A stretch of DNA of 64,000 nucleotides from CAZEKB01 sp964512225 (GCA_964512225.1 CAZEKB010000022.1:1-64000), one strand, 5' to 3'. Positions 56,274 through 64,000 are shown, numbered from the stretch's first letter. Notes: a model not told the origin generated them from the letters alone. Numbers and translations: made by a program.

Positions 56274-58148
56274 ATGCTGACCAAGTACCTGCCGTTCATC
56301 GCCGCGATCGCCCTGGGCACCGGCCCGATCGCGGCGGAGGCGGCGCCGGAAGACGCCGAGCGGGCGGCGTCGCGGGCCCGCTCCGAGCTCGACGTGGGGC
56401 GCTGCGACCGCGGCCTCTCGGCGGCCGAGGACGCCTATCGGGCCGACCCGGAGTTCATCGAAGCCTTCCTGCTGAAGGCGGCCGCGTACGAGTGCGCGGG
56501 CGATCGGGCTCAGGCGGGCGCGTTCCTCGAGGCGGCGCTGGAGGCCGGCGGGCCCGATGTCCAGGCGCTGGCCGCGAGCGAGCTGGCGCGGCTCGACGCG
56601 ATCGACAAGCGCGCCCGGGCCATGACGACCGGCGCCGAACCCCGCGAGGGCCTCACGCTCGGCGGCGACCCGGCCCCGCTCGCCGCCCGCGTCGGCGAGG
56701 CCGTGACCGCGGGCCGGTGCGCCCTCGCCCGGGGGACCGCCGAGGAGCTGAGGCGCCTCGACGACTCCTCCGCCGAGGCCTGGGGGCTCCTGGGCGACGC
56801 CATGCGCTGCGCCGGCCGGACCCGCGACGCCGTCCTGAGGTACCGCGGGTACGCGTCCCGAGGCGGGGACGACGCGGGTCGCCTGGAGGCCCTCGAGCAG
56901 CTCGCGGGCACCCTCGGGGTCGTGGAGATCCGCGTCCTGGGCGCCTCGGTCGAGCACCCGTCGGTCTGCCGACTGTTCGTCGGGGGCGAGCTCGCGACGC
57001 CCGCGTCCCACGATCCGGCGAGCGCGACCTTCGCCGACGTGCCCACCGGGACGAACCTCCACCTCGAGGTCGAGGCGCGCATGCTCAAGCCGGTCCGCCA
57101 GACGGTCTATCCGGTGCGCCCCGGCGAGCTGCGCGTGGTCGAGGTCACGCCCGAGTACGCCGGCTTCGCGCGGCTCCGGGGGGCAGCCTACGACGCCGCC
57201 GACGTCGGCACCGTGACGGTGAAGGCCGGGGGCGAGACGATCGAGCTCCCCCCGAGCGTGGAGAAGCAGGTGACGGCGGGGTCGTTCGACCTGGTGGTGG
57301 AGAAGGACGGGGCGCGCACGACCGTGGAGCGGAGCGTCGTCGTCGGTCAGCTGCTGGAGGTCGACCCGACGCCCTTCCGCCCCGCGACGCTCGTCGTATC
57401 GAAGGTCCCGGCGGGCGCGTTCGTGCGCGTGCAGATCTCGGGGGCGGACGACACCGCCATCGACCTGGTCGCCGATCTGCCGCCGCACGTGGGCGAGATC
57501 GACACGGCCACGGGCCTGCGCTTGGCGGCCCCGCACCGGATCACCGGGCTCATCGGGGGCACCGCCGTGGTGGTGGTGCAGCACCCCCGGCTGGGGGCCT
57601 GGAGCGGCGAGACGGTCGTCGAGCCCGGCGGCGAGGCTTCGCTCGAGGTGGACGTGAAGTCGATCCCCGGCGTCCCCGGGATCACGGCCTCGTGGCTCGC
57701 CTGGAACGCCCGCCACCGAGCCGCCGCCAAGGTCCGCCCGCGCACCGCCCCGATCGGGCCCGCGGTGGGCGCCATGCTGATGTTCGGCGGAGGGGCGGCG
57801 CTCGCCGCCTTCGCGGTGCGTCAGACGGAGACCCGCGCGCGGCTCGCGCTGCAGTGCGCGGTCCTCGAGTCGGACGGCTGGGCCGCCGCCGACCACACCG
57901 TCCGCCGGGACACCTGCATCGCCAAGGTCCGCGCCGAGTCCCTCCAGACAGGCCTCGCCATCGCGTCGGGCGTGAGCGTCGGCGTGGGCGTCGGCTTCGT
58001 GGGGGTGTCCATCAGCCTGGGCGGTCCGGCGACCCCCGCCGCGCCGGACCCCGGTGACTGGGACCCCTGGTCCCGCGATCGGGCGCCGTCGCCCAGCGAG
58101 AAACCCAATCCCGCGTCCGGACTCGCGGGGGACGAGGACGAGCCATGA
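56274..58148 (+). CDS. TPR and PEGA-like envelope protein with C-terminal membrane helices
   Basis: A 624-residue exported protein. Signal peptide of about 25 residues (MLTKYLPFIAAIALGTGPIA). Residues of about 30-200 hold several TPR-like units (GLSAAEDAYRADPEFIEAFL, SAEAWGLLGDAMRCAGRTRD). Residues of about 215-480 are beta-rich, with PEGA-like phrases such as GVVEIRVLGASVEHP and TLVVSKVPAGAFVRVQISG. Near 500-525 and 560-580 are two hydrophobic helices (AVGAMLMFGGGAALAAFAV, GLAIASGVSVGVGVGF) on either side of a Cys-containing loop. An acidic tail ends it. The ATG at 56274 is preferred to the TTG at 56268. Its stop overlaps the next gene (ATGA), so the two work together. Function unknown. Confidence 0.72.
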   Translation: MLTKYLPFIAAIALGTGPIAAEAAPEDAERAASRARSELDVGRCDRGLSAAEDAYRADPEFIEAFLLKAAAYECAGDRAQAGAFLEAALEAGGPDVQALAASELARLDAIDKRARAMTTGAEPREGLTLGGDPAPLAARVGEAVTAGRCALARGTAEELRRLDDSSAEAWGLLGDAMRCAGRTRDAVLRYRGYASRGGDDAGRLEALEQLAGTLGVVEIRVLGASVEHPSVCRLFVGGELATPASHDPASATFADVPTGTNLHLEVEARMLKPVRQTVYPVRPGELRVVEVTPEYAGFARLRGAAYDAADVGTVTVKAGGETIELPPSVEKQVTAGSFDLVVEKDGARTTVERSVVVGQLLEVDPTPFRPATLVVSKVPAGAFVRVQISGADDTAIDLVADLPPHVGEIDTATGLRLAAPHRITGLIGGTAVVVVQHPRLGAWSGETVVEPGGEASLEVDVKSIPGVPGITASWLAWNARHRAAAKVRPRTAPIGPAVGAMLMFGGGAALAAFAVRQTETRARLALQCAVLESDGWAAADHTVRRDTCIAKVRAESLQTGLAIASGVSVGVGVGFVGVSISLGGPATPAAPDPGDWDPWSRDRAPSPSEKPNPASGLAGDEDEP

Positions 58149-59068
58149 GCACACAGACCACCTCCGGGGCGCTCGCCTTCGCCGCCGTCCTGGGAGCCGC
58201 GGGCCTCGCCGGCTGCAACTTCGACGAGGCGACCGAGGCGGCCCAGGCGGAGATCCTCGACCACACCCACGCCGAGCAGAACACCGAGGCGCTCACGGCC
58301 GAGCTCACGGCGCTGCGCGCGGAGTTGGACGCGGAGGTCGCGGCGGCGGTGGAGCGGGAGGCCCGCATCAACGCCCTCGAGGTGGCCGTGGGGATGCCGT
58401 TCCCGGGGCCGCGGACCGTCAAGGCGCGCCTCGAGGAGCTGGAGGACGCGGGGTACATCACCAGCGAAACCGACCCCGTCGCGTCGGCGGCGGGCTACAT
58501 CACCGCCGAGACCGATCCCGTCGCCTCCAACGCCGGCTACATCACCGCCGAGACCGACCCGGTGGCGGGGGCGGCGGGCTACATCACGGCCGAGACCGAC
58601 CCGGTGGCGAGCGCGGCGGGCTACATCACGACGGAGACGGACCCGGTCGCTTCCGCCGCGGGCTACATGCTGAGCACCGACTTCGACATCGACAACGACC
58701 CCGAGGCGAGCTCGGCCGTCACGCTCCAGATCACCGACGCGGCCCCGTCCGTGACGGTGACCACGCCGTGGAACGTGGCGGGCTGCCGCTACCTGTACCT
58801 CTACGTGCTGGTGGACTACGACTTCACGGGCACCGGCACCGGGAACATCGAGGGACGCCTCCACCTGGACCAGGCCGTCGGGCAGGCCGGGGACGCGCTC
58901 TTCCACGCGACGGACGACGACGACGCCGGCTCGGCCATCCTGTCCTCGCGGGTCGTCCTGAGCCGCGACAACCCCTCGGCCGCGACCGCGTCGCTGGGGC
59001 TCGACGCCGCGGCCGCCGTCGAGGGCACGCTCACGCTGGACGTGACGATGCTGGGGTGCATCGAGTAG
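58145..59068 (+). CDS. Lipoprotein with coiled coil and five 14-residue GYITAETDPVAS repeats
   Basis: A 307-residue predicted lipoprotein (lipobox LAGC, Cys24). A coiled coil (about 30-80: LTAELTALRAELDAEVAAAV) precedes five near-identical 14-residue repeats with consensus AGYITAETDPVASA (residues 102-171). Phrases like GYITAETDPV are known to me from trimeric phage tail-fibre and adhesin-type stalks. The C-terminal 130 residues are a beta-sandwich-like head with two Cys (VAGCRYLYLYVLVDYDFTG, TMLGCIE). The architecture is lipid anchor, coil, repeat stalk, head. It overlaps the TPR/PEGA-like gene. A trimeric surface fibre is inferred; ligand unknown. Confidence 0.75.
   Translation: MSTQTTSGALAFAAVLGAAGLAGCNFDEATEAAQAEILDHTHAEQNTEALTAELTALRAELDAEVAAAVEREARINALEVAVGMPFPGPRTVKARLEELEDAGYITSETDPVASAAGYITAETDPVASNAGYITAETDPVAGAAGYITAETDPVASAAGYITTETDPVASAAGYMLSTDFDIDNDPEASSAVTLQITDAAPSVTVTTPWNVAGCRYLYLYVLVDYDFTGTGTGNIEGRLHLDQAVGQAGDALFHATDDDDAGSAILSSRVVLSRDNPSAATASLGLDAAAAVEGTLTLDVTMLGCIE
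58448..58657 (+). repeat. Five 42-bp in-frame tandem repeats
   Basis: Five consecutive 42-bp units encode the 14-residue repeats. The protein copies differ by one or two residues, while synonymous bases differ more (gcggggtac/gccggctac/gcgggctac). So selection keeps the peptide, and the array is not a recent slippage product. A sixth partial copy (AGYM) follows. Confidence 0.9.
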
Positions 59069-59074
59069 CGACGC

Positions 59075-60679
59075 CTACCCCGCGAGGTACCCCAGCCCCC
59101 GCAGCCGGTCCTCGAGCGCGGCGGTCTCCTCCGCGTCGGGCGCCTGTCCGAGGGGCTCGCGGTGGGGCAGCTCGTCCGTCCAGCCCACGTCGCAGTCCAG
59201 GTACTCGGCGGGGACCCCGTCGAGGCGCCGCGGGACCTCGATCCCCAGGAGGGCCAGGGACGTCGGCGTGAGATCGAGGAGGCGCAGCAGCTCGGGCCGC
59301 GAGCGAGCGATCCCGGGCCCGGCGGCGACGCACACGCCGTTCATGCGGTGGTTCCCCGAGTGGTTCACGGCGGGGGGCCCGAACACGACGCCCGGGTCCC
59401 CGATCTCCCGCCCCGACCGCGTCATCCACCGATAGTCCCGAGGGACGACGACCAGGTCCGGAGCCTCCTCGGCGAGGGCCCCGTGGTACAGCGACTCGCC
59501 GCGAAAGACGCTCTGGATGGCGGGACGCCCGTCCGGCGCGCGCAGGGCGAGCAGCCGGTCGGTGATCGCCTGCAGGAGGGTCTCCGCTTCGGGCCCCGGC
59601 TCGACGCACCCCCGCGGCTCGCGCCCCCGCAGGTTGAGCCAAACGCAGCCGAACAGCCCCCGGGAGTAGGCCCGCGTCGTCGCCCAGTCGATGTCGCCGA
59701 ACGTGCAGGGGGGCGCCTCCGTGCCGGGCCGGCGGCGGGACAGCAGCGGCGGCAGCCACTCGAGCAGGCGCTCCCAGGGCGACGTGGCGGGGACGTACGC
59801 GCGGTCGACCACGAGCAGACCCATGCCCTCGAGCACGGCGTTGAGGTTGATGTCTCCGTCGAGGTCGCCGAAGCCGTGATCGGAGACGACGAGCACGGTC
59901 GCGTCCGGCGCCGCCGCCACGATTCGCCCCAGGGCGTCGTCGAGGAGCCGGTAGGTCTCGCGCACCGCGGGCCCGAACCGCCACTCCTCGCGCTCGGGCG
60001 GGCCCCCCGGCCGGGCCGCCTGCCCCCAGAACGCGTGCTGCGCCCGATCCGTCGCGGTGAAGACGGCAACCATCAGGTCCGGCCGCTCCGACGTGAGGAC
60101 GTCCAGGAAGAGGTCCGTCCGGGCGCGTACGAGGCGGTGCAGCGCGGCCAGGAAGTCGGCCGGGTCGGCGTGCTCGTAGGAGTGGACGTCGATCCGGTAC
60201 TCGGGGTGCGTCGCCGCGATCCGCTCCGCCAGGGACCGGGGCATCGTCGCGCCCTCGAGCTCCGCGGCGCCGAGCCCCGGCACGAAGATCCCGTCGAAGT
60301 CGTCGGCCACGGGGTGGGCCAGGGGGACGTTGAGGACGGCGGCCTTCAGCCCGCACTCCGAGGCGACGTCCCACAGGGTCGCGCCGTGGCGCCGTCGTGC
60401 GTTCGTAGGCTCCACCCGGTAGGTGCCGAACACCCGGTGCCCGAAGTCCCAGATGCCGTGACGGCCGGGGTTGAGCCCCGTGAACGCCGACGTCCACGCG
60501 GCCGGGGACAGGGGGTGGACCAGCGATCGGAGCGGGCCCCAGCTGCCCCGCCGGGCGAGCGCCGCGAGGTGAGGCAGGGTCCCGTCGGCCATCCAGGGCT
60601 CGACGAGCTCCGGGGTCGCGCCGTCCCAGCCGACGATGATCAGCGGGCGGGCGGGGCGATCGGGGTGCGCCCGCCTCAC
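59075..60679 (-). CDS. Type I phosphodiesterase / nucleotide pyrophosphatase-like enzyme
   Basis: A 534-residue member of the alkaline-phosphatase superfamily. Metal-site and nucleophile motifs look intact: IIVGWDGATPELV, HPLSPAAWTSAFTGLNPGRH with the nucleophilic Thr, TDRAQHAFWG, LVVSDHGFGDLDGDI and VNHSGNHRMNG. There is no signal peptide, so it may act in the cytosol or be carried by its membrane-anchored partner. Phosphodiesters or phosphonates are possible substrates; in some clusters such proteins modify lipids or glycans. The GTG at 60679 overlaps the TGA of the upstream sulfatase-like gene (GTGA). Its stop lies 6 bp from that of the fibre-like lipoprotein. Confidence 0.85.
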   Translation of the reverse strand: MRRAHPDRPARPLIIVGWDGATPELVEPWMADGTLPHLAALARRGSWGPLRSLVHPLSPAAWTSAFTGLNPGRHGIWDFGHRVFGTYRVEPTNARRRHGATLWDVASECGLKAAVLNVPLAHPVADDFDGIFVPGLGAAELEGATMPRSLAERIAATHPEYRIDVHSYEHADPADFLAALHRLVRARTDLFLDVLTSERPDLMVAVFTATDRAQHAFWGQAARPGGPPEREEWRFGPAVRETYRLLDDALGRIVAAAPDATVLVVSDHGFGDLDGDINLNAVLEGMGLLVVDRAYVPATSPWERLLEWLPPLLSRRRPGTEAPPCTFGDIDWATTRAYSRGLFGCVWLNLRGREPRGCVEPGPEAETLLQAITDRLLALRAPDGRPAIQSVFRGESLYHGALAEEAPDLVVVPRDYRWMTRSGREIGDPGVVFGPPAVNHSGNHRMNGVCVAAGPGIARSRPELLRLLDLTPTSLALLGIEVPRRLDGVPAEYLDCDVGWTDELPHREPLGQAPDAEETAALEDRLRGLGYLAG

Positions 60680-61890
60680 TGCGCGGCCGTCGAGCGCACA
60701 GCCCCCCGGTCGAGCCGCGCCGCGAGGTCTTCGAAGAGCTTCTTCGCGGTGGGGCCCATCGCGCGGCCGGCGAGCAGGTCGTGGACCTCGGCGGGGTCCT
60801 CGGTCAGGGAGTAGAGCTCCGCTCCCTCGGCCCGCGGGCGGCGCGGCGACGACAGGGGCGCGATGAGCTTCCAATGGTCGGTGCGGACGGCGACGTGGTC
60901 GGCCGCGGCCACGTAGATGGCTTCGTGGGGCACCGTCGGCACCCAGCCGTGGATGTAGGGCTCGAGGGACACGCCGGTGCGCAGCTCGCCGTCGGTGTCG
61001 CGGACCTCCCGGGGGCGCAGATCGAGCATGTCGAGGAGCGTGGGGGCGAGGTCCGAGGTCTGGACGAGCACGCCGTGGTCCTGCGCGGGCAGCCCGCCCC
61101 CGTTCTTGACGCCGAGCACGAACGGCACGCGCAGCTGCGAGTCGTAGGGGCGGTCGGGCGCGCCGGGGTGCTCGCCGAGCTCGAGGCCGCTGGCGCCCAC
61201 GAGCGCGAGGAGCTGCGGGCGGTCGACGGTGGCGGCCTCGGCCGCGGCCTTGGCGGCCATGCGCAGGGCCCGCAGCCGCAGGCGGTAGCGCTCGCGGAGC
61301 ACGTACGACTCGGTGGTGTCGGCGTGGAGCGGATCGTCGCCCAGGCCGAGGTGCACGAAGACGAAGCGGGGGCCGTCGCCCTTCTTCCAGAAGGTGCGGA
61401 TCGCCTCCGCCGGGAGCCCCGCGCCGCCCACGCGGGCCACCGAGTCGAAGCTCGCCCCCGCCGTCGTGGCCACCTCGCCCTCGTCGTCGATCAGCAGGGA
61501 GCGCCAGCCCTTCGCGCGCAGCGACGTGGCCAGGCCCCCCGGACCGAGGGGGCGATGCAGGTCGATCCGGAGGTCGCCGTCGAGCACCGAGAGCGCCGAG
61601 CGGGTCCCGTTGTTCGAGGGCGCGAAGGCGTTCCCGAAGACGATCGTGTCCTCGGGCGCGAGCCCGACCTCGGCGGCGAGGACCTCCGGGTCCACGGCGT
61701 CCGCGCGCAGGCCCGACAAGTGCAGGACGACGATGTCGGGTCGCAGGGGCGTGCGCGCCGGATCGACGCGGCGGGTCGACGCCCGGACGGCCACGATCGC
61801 GATCAGCGCCCCGATCAGGACCGCGACGGTGAGGCGATACCCGAGGGCGCCGGAGGTCGCGGAGCCGGGCGCTTCGGAGGGGGGCTGCAC
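60676..61890 (-). CDS. Membrane-anchored sulfatase-like protein lacking catalytic residues
   Basis: A 404-residue alkaline-phosphatase/sulfatase-fold protein. An N-terminal helix (LTVAVLIGALIAIVAVRAS) anchors it; the domain should face the periplasm. Family phrases are recognisable but altered. VLHLSGLRAD replaces the usual Asp-containing start. NAFAPSNNGTRSAL stands where Cys/Ser-x-Pro-Ser would be. LVGASGLELGEHPG replaces the SDHG.E.GEHG metal motif. HWKLIAPLS and LYSLTEDPAEVHDLL near the end are typical. With metal Asp and His missing it is probably a pseudoenzyme. The GTG at 61890 has a -10-like TACCTT 6 nt upstream; a TTG at 61899 is an alternative. It is coupled to the intact enzyme downstream. 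Confidence 0.78.
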   Translation of the reverse strand: MQPPSEAPGSATSGALGYRLTVAVLIGALIAIVAVRASTRRVDPARTPLRPDIVVLHLSGLRADAVDPEVLAAEVGLAPEDTIVFGNAFAPSNNGTRSALSVLDGDLRIDLHRPLGPGGLATSLRAKGWRSLLIDDEGEVATTAGASFDSVARVGGAGLPAEAIRTFWKKGDGPRFVFVHLGLGDDPLHADTTESYVLRERYRLRLRALRMAAKAAAEAATVDRPQLLALVGASGLELGEHPGAPDRPYDSQLRVPFVLGVKNGGGLPAQDHGVLVQTSDLAPTLLDMLDLRPREVRDTDGELRTGVSLEPYIHGWVPTVPHEAIYVAAADHVAVRTDHWKLIAPLSSPRRPRAEGAELYSLTEDPAEVHDLLAGRAMGPTAKKLFEDLAARLDRGAVRSTAAQ

Positions 61891-61896
61891 GGGCGC

Positions 61897-61902
61897 AAGG
61901 TA
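61897..61902 (-). promoter_or_regulatory. -10-like TACCTT of the sulfatase-like gene (half of a symmetric promoter)
   Basis: Minus-strand GCTACCTT ends 6 nt before the GTG at 61890. Its first two bases overlap the plus-strand element TAGCAT, so both genes read from one AAGGTAGCAT core. Confidence 0.45.
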
Positions 61903-61906
61903 GCAT
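61901..61906 (+). promoter_or_regulatory. -10-like TAGCAT of the degenerate radical SAM gene (half of a symmetric promoter)
   Basis: GGTAGCAT ends 6 nt before the GTG at 61913, the same 6-nt distance as on the other strand. No -35 is seen on either side. Confidence 0.45.
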
Positions 61907-61912
61907 TCAGGG

Positions 61913-62527
61913 GTGAGCGACCGCCCCACCCGCACCCTGTCGATCGCGGACTCTCCGGGCCCGCCGCCGCCCCTGGCGGGAGCGCTCTCGGCGTGGTGGC
62001 GGCGCGCCGGAGACGCCGTCCGGATCGTGCGCGGACGCGCCGAGGCGGAGGACCTGTGGGTCCACCTGGAGGACGGGGCGCCCGCGCTCCGCCTCGACCA
62101 CGCGGCGACGGACCTCCACTTCTTCGGTCCGGGCGTCGAGGACCCGGCGGCGCGCGACGCCGTCCGACGGTGGCACCCCGGGGCGGAGATCGTGCGCGGG
62201 GACCCCGAGCCGGGGATGTGCGACGTCGCCGCCCTCCCGATCACGACCTGGGCGGGCTTCGAGCCGCTCGGCGGGGCGTTTCGGCTGCTCGCGTCCCGGG
62301 GTCCGCGTCCGCGTCCGCTCGCCCACGTCGTGCGCGAGATCGTCTACCTCGTGGAGACCCACGCCGCCGGACACCTGCTCTTCGACGACGCCGACCTGGG
62401 CGCCTTCCCGGGCTGGATCGACGCCTTCGAGGGCGAGCTGCGGCACCTGCCCTGGGACCTCACGTGGGAGGCGAACGTGGGCGGGGACCGCGTGCACGGC
62501 CGCACCCGGCGCGGGCGGCTACCCTGA
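61913..62527 (+). CDS. Degenerate B12-type radical SAM protein lacking the cluster cysteines
   Basis: A 204-residue protein. Residues of about 35-105 resemble a shortened cobalamin-binding-like segment (HPGAEIVRGDPEPGMCD). At 127-131 it reads ASRGP, where intact relatives have ASRGC followed by two more Cys. It then goes straight to RPLAHVVREIVYLVETHAAG, HLLFDDADL and LPWDLTWEANV, the next conserved blocks of a radical SAM barrel. About 20-25 residues with all three cluster Cys are missing, and the rest of the barrel is absent. The frame is clean. It is either a pseudoenzyme or a decaying gene. The intact radical SAM gene starts 11 nt downstream. Confidence 0.7.
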   Translation: MSDRPTRTLSIADSPGPPPPLAGALSAWWRRAGDAVRIVRGRAEAEDLWVHLEDGAPALRLDHAATDLHFFGPGVEDPAARDAVRRWHPGAEIVRGDPEPGMCDVAALPITTWAGFEPLGGAFRLLASRGPRPRPLAHVVREIVYLVETHAAGHLLFDDADLGAFPGWIDAFEGELRHLPWDLTWEANVGGDRVHGRTRRGRLP

Positions 62528-62538
62528 GGGGCGTGCCG

Positions 62539-63534
62539 ATGCTCGCCGAGGTCTCCGAGCTGCCCCCGCGGCTCCAGCTGGAGGTCACGAACCGCTGCGC
62601 CCTGGGGTGCGCGTCGTGCGCGCGCCATCACTGGGATCCCGCGGTCAACCCCGTCGGCGACCTCACCGAGGAGCTGCTGACGGCGCTGACCCCGCTCCTG
62701 GAGGGCGCCGTGGAGGTCACGCTCGGCGGCTACGGGGACCCCACCGAGAGCGACATGCTGCTCCCCGCCCTGAGGGCCGCGAAGGCCGCGGGCTGCTCGG
62801 TCCGCATGATCACCGGCGGCGCGAAGCTCACCGAGCGGCTCGTGGGGGAGCTCGCCGCCGCGGGGCTCGACCGCCTCGTCCTGTCCATGGACGGAGCCGC
62901 GGACGCGACGCTCAAGGCGCTGCGGGGCGTGCCGCTGCGCGCCTACCTGAAGTGGATCCGGGCGGCCGCCGCGGCCCGGGGCGACGGTCTGCGGCCCCTC
63001 GTGCAGCTCAACGTGGTGGCCCAGTGGGCGAACCTGGACGAGCTCGTCGCGCTCGTGCAGCTCGCCCACGCCGAGGACGCGGCGGGTATCCACGTCTTCC
63101 ACCTCAAGGCCTACACCCCGGCGACGGAGGATCGCTGCCTCCTCACCGATCCCGCCCGCGCCCGCCCGGCGTTCGAGGCCGCCGCCCGTCGGGCCGCCGA
63201 CCTGGGTGTGTTCCTGGCGCTCCCTCCCCTGGACCCCGCTCCGATCGTGTGTACGCAGCCCTTCGAGCACGTCTTCGTCCGCCACGACGGGGCCGTTCGG
63301 GGCTGCTGCTCCGCCCTCTTCGACCCGCCCCTGCACGGGCTCGTGGCGGGCCGGATCGACGGGTCGACCACCCGGGACGACGTCGCCGCGATCTGGCGCG
63401 CGCCGGTCCTGGAGCAGTACCGCGCCGCGGTTCGAGCCGACGACGAAGACGCTCTCCCCGGACCGTGCCGCTCGTGCGCGTTCCGCGTCCCCACGGTCGC
63501 CGCGCACCGGCGCCCCCTGAAGGTCGTGGCATGA
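62539..63534 (+). CDS. Radical SAM protein with SPASM-like C-terminus
   Basis: A 331-residue radical SAM enzyme. The ATG at 62539 has GAGGGG 7 nt upstream. The 4Fe-4S cysteines are Cys20, Cys24 and Cys27 in TNRCALGCASCARHHW. GGYGDPTESDMLLPALRAAK and LVLSMDGAADATLKALRG follow the usual barrel order. The C-terminal part has further Cys in IVCTQPFEHVFVRHDGAVRG, GCCSALFD and PGPCRSCAF, like SPASM auxiliary-cluster domains. The IHVFHLKAYTPATEDRCL segment adds a Cys. SPASM enzymes modify peptides or sugars; the substrate here is unknown. Its stop overlaps the ABC permease gene (ATGA). Confidence 0.86.
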   Translation: MLAEVSELPPRLQLEVTNRCALGCASCARHHWDPAVNPVGDLTEELLTALTPLLEGAVEVTLGGYGDPTESDMLLPALRAAKAAGCSVRMITGGAKLTERLVGELAAAGLDRLVLSMDGAADATLKALRGVPLRAYLKWIRAAAAARGDGLRPLVQLNVVAQWANLDELVALVQLAHAEDAAGIHVFHLKAYTPATEDRCLLTDPARARPAFEAAARRAADLGVFLALPPLDPAPIVCTQPFEHVFVRHDGAVRGCCSALFDPPLHGLVAGRIDGSTTRDDVAAIWRAPVLEQYRAAVRADDEDALPGPCRSCAFRVPTVAAHRRPLKVVA

Positions 63535-64000
63535 ACGACGTCGCGCGTTCGCTGCCGCCCCCCGCCACCGGCTTCCGTCGGGCGTGGCGCCTGTTCGTGC
63601 ACCTCACCTGGTGGGACCTCGTCTCGCACTACTTCGGCTCGTGGGTGGGCCTGCTGTGGAACGTGCTCCTGCCGGGGTTCGTCGTCGTCGTGTACCTGCT
63701 CGTTTTCGAGCTGACGCCGGGCTTCCGGTTCGGCGGACACGAGTCCGTCGGCGGGTACGGCATCAACCTGGTGGTGGGGCTGATCCCGTGGCTGCTGTTC
63801 CAGGAGGCGGTCGCCCGGGCCTCGAACGCGTACGTCGAGCAGCGTCACGTCCTCACGCAGATCCCCATCCCCGCCGCCCTCTTCCCGCTGGCCTACGTCG
63901 GCTCGGCGCTGCTGCGGCACGTCGCCGTGCTCGTGATCTTCGTCGTGATCCTCGCCTTCGTGGGCATCCCGCCGACCACCTGGTGGTTCGGGATCGTCGC
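63531..64000 (+). CDS. ABC-2-type polysaccharide exporter permease, 5' part
   Basis: The first 156 residues of an ABC-2 family permease, cut by the window end. After AWRLFVHLTWWDLVSHYFGS come hydrophobic helices: WVGLLWNVLLPGFVVVVYLL, GINLVVGLIPWLLFQEAVAR, LFPLAYVGSALLRHVAVL and VIFVVILAFVGI. IPWLLFQEAV and the start of QRHVLTQIPIPAALFPL match TagG/Wzm-like exporters of O-antigen or teichoic-type glycans. The partner ATPase is expected just downstream, outside the window. The overlap with the radical SAM gene suggests the latter belongs to a glycan cluster. Confidence 0.82.
   Translation, partial: MNDVARSLPPPATGFRRAWRLFVHLTWWDLVSHYFGSWVGLLWNVLLPGFVVVVYLLVFELTPGFRFGGHESVGGYGINLVVGLIPWLLFQEAVARASNAYVEQRHVLTQIPIPAALFPLAYVGSALLRHVAVLVIFVVILAFVGIPPTTWWFGIV

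Overview
The window is dense, GC-rich DNA (roughly 70% G+C by eye) with about 50 protein genes on both strands. I see no rRNA, tRNA, CRISPR array, insertion sequence or prophage. No gene-free stretch exceeds 300 bp; the longest is 245 bp (31352-31596). The content points to a Myxococcota-like (former deltaproteobacterial) organism. There are many lipoproteins, MopE-type DxDxDG/Cys repeats, and C-termini of the MYXO-CTERM kind (a Cys motif, a hydrophobic helix, then an Arg cluster). GTG starts are frequent, and four-base ATGA or GTGA stop/start overlaps are common. This placement is inferred from protein style only.

Layout, left to right. 1-7138 (minus): a cyclophilin lipoprotein cut by a low-complexity window edge, a methyltransferase, an Ig-repeat protein ending in a beta-barrel, and a fused alpha/beta E1 dehydrogenase. 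7321-12858 (plus): an acidic TPR protein, LivG/LivF ATPases, two related lipoproteins and pyruvate kinase. 12871-15237 (minus): a subtilisin-like protease with a sorting tail. 15353-17645 (plus): cysD-cysN. 17646-28975 (minus): a tightly packed surface locus. It encodes a giant MopE-repeat protein, three paralogous lipoproteins with a conserved PEGLD motif and two paralogous barrel-like proteins; four of its junctions or overlaps suggest translational coupling. 29066-38401 (minus): an amidase, an HDOD protein, a coupled run of DNA methyltransferase, MazG, MalQ and Xaa-Pro aminopeptidase, and a Cys-cluster protein. 38470-46556 (plus): a CaCA exchanger, an FHA protein coupled to a complete TRAP transporter, a LivJ-like lipoprotein and a B12-type radical SAM enzyme. 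46563-59068: paired Cys lipoproteins, a second MopE-repeat protein, YceI, a radical SAM-glycosyltransferase fusion coupled to an epimerase, and TPR/PEGA-like envelope proteins. 59075-64000: an alkaline-phosphatase-superfamily pair and a radical SAM pair facing each other across a symmetric promoter, then the start of an ABC-2 polysaccharide-type exporter gene.

Two loci deserve most attention. The first is the MopE-repeat / PEGLD-lipoprotein / barrel operon (17646-27602). It looks like a calcium-binding surface apparatus with no characterised counterpart that I recognise. The second is the 59075-63534 block, where an apparently intact enzyme is twice paired with a degenerate relative that has lost its catalytic or cluster-binding residues. 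The two degenerate genes are transcribed divergently from overlapping -10 elements.

Many starts are preceded at only 6-12 nt by a G(G/C)TANNNT element, so leaderless or very short-leader transcripts may be common here. Five convergent gene pairs are separated by only 0-12 bp.
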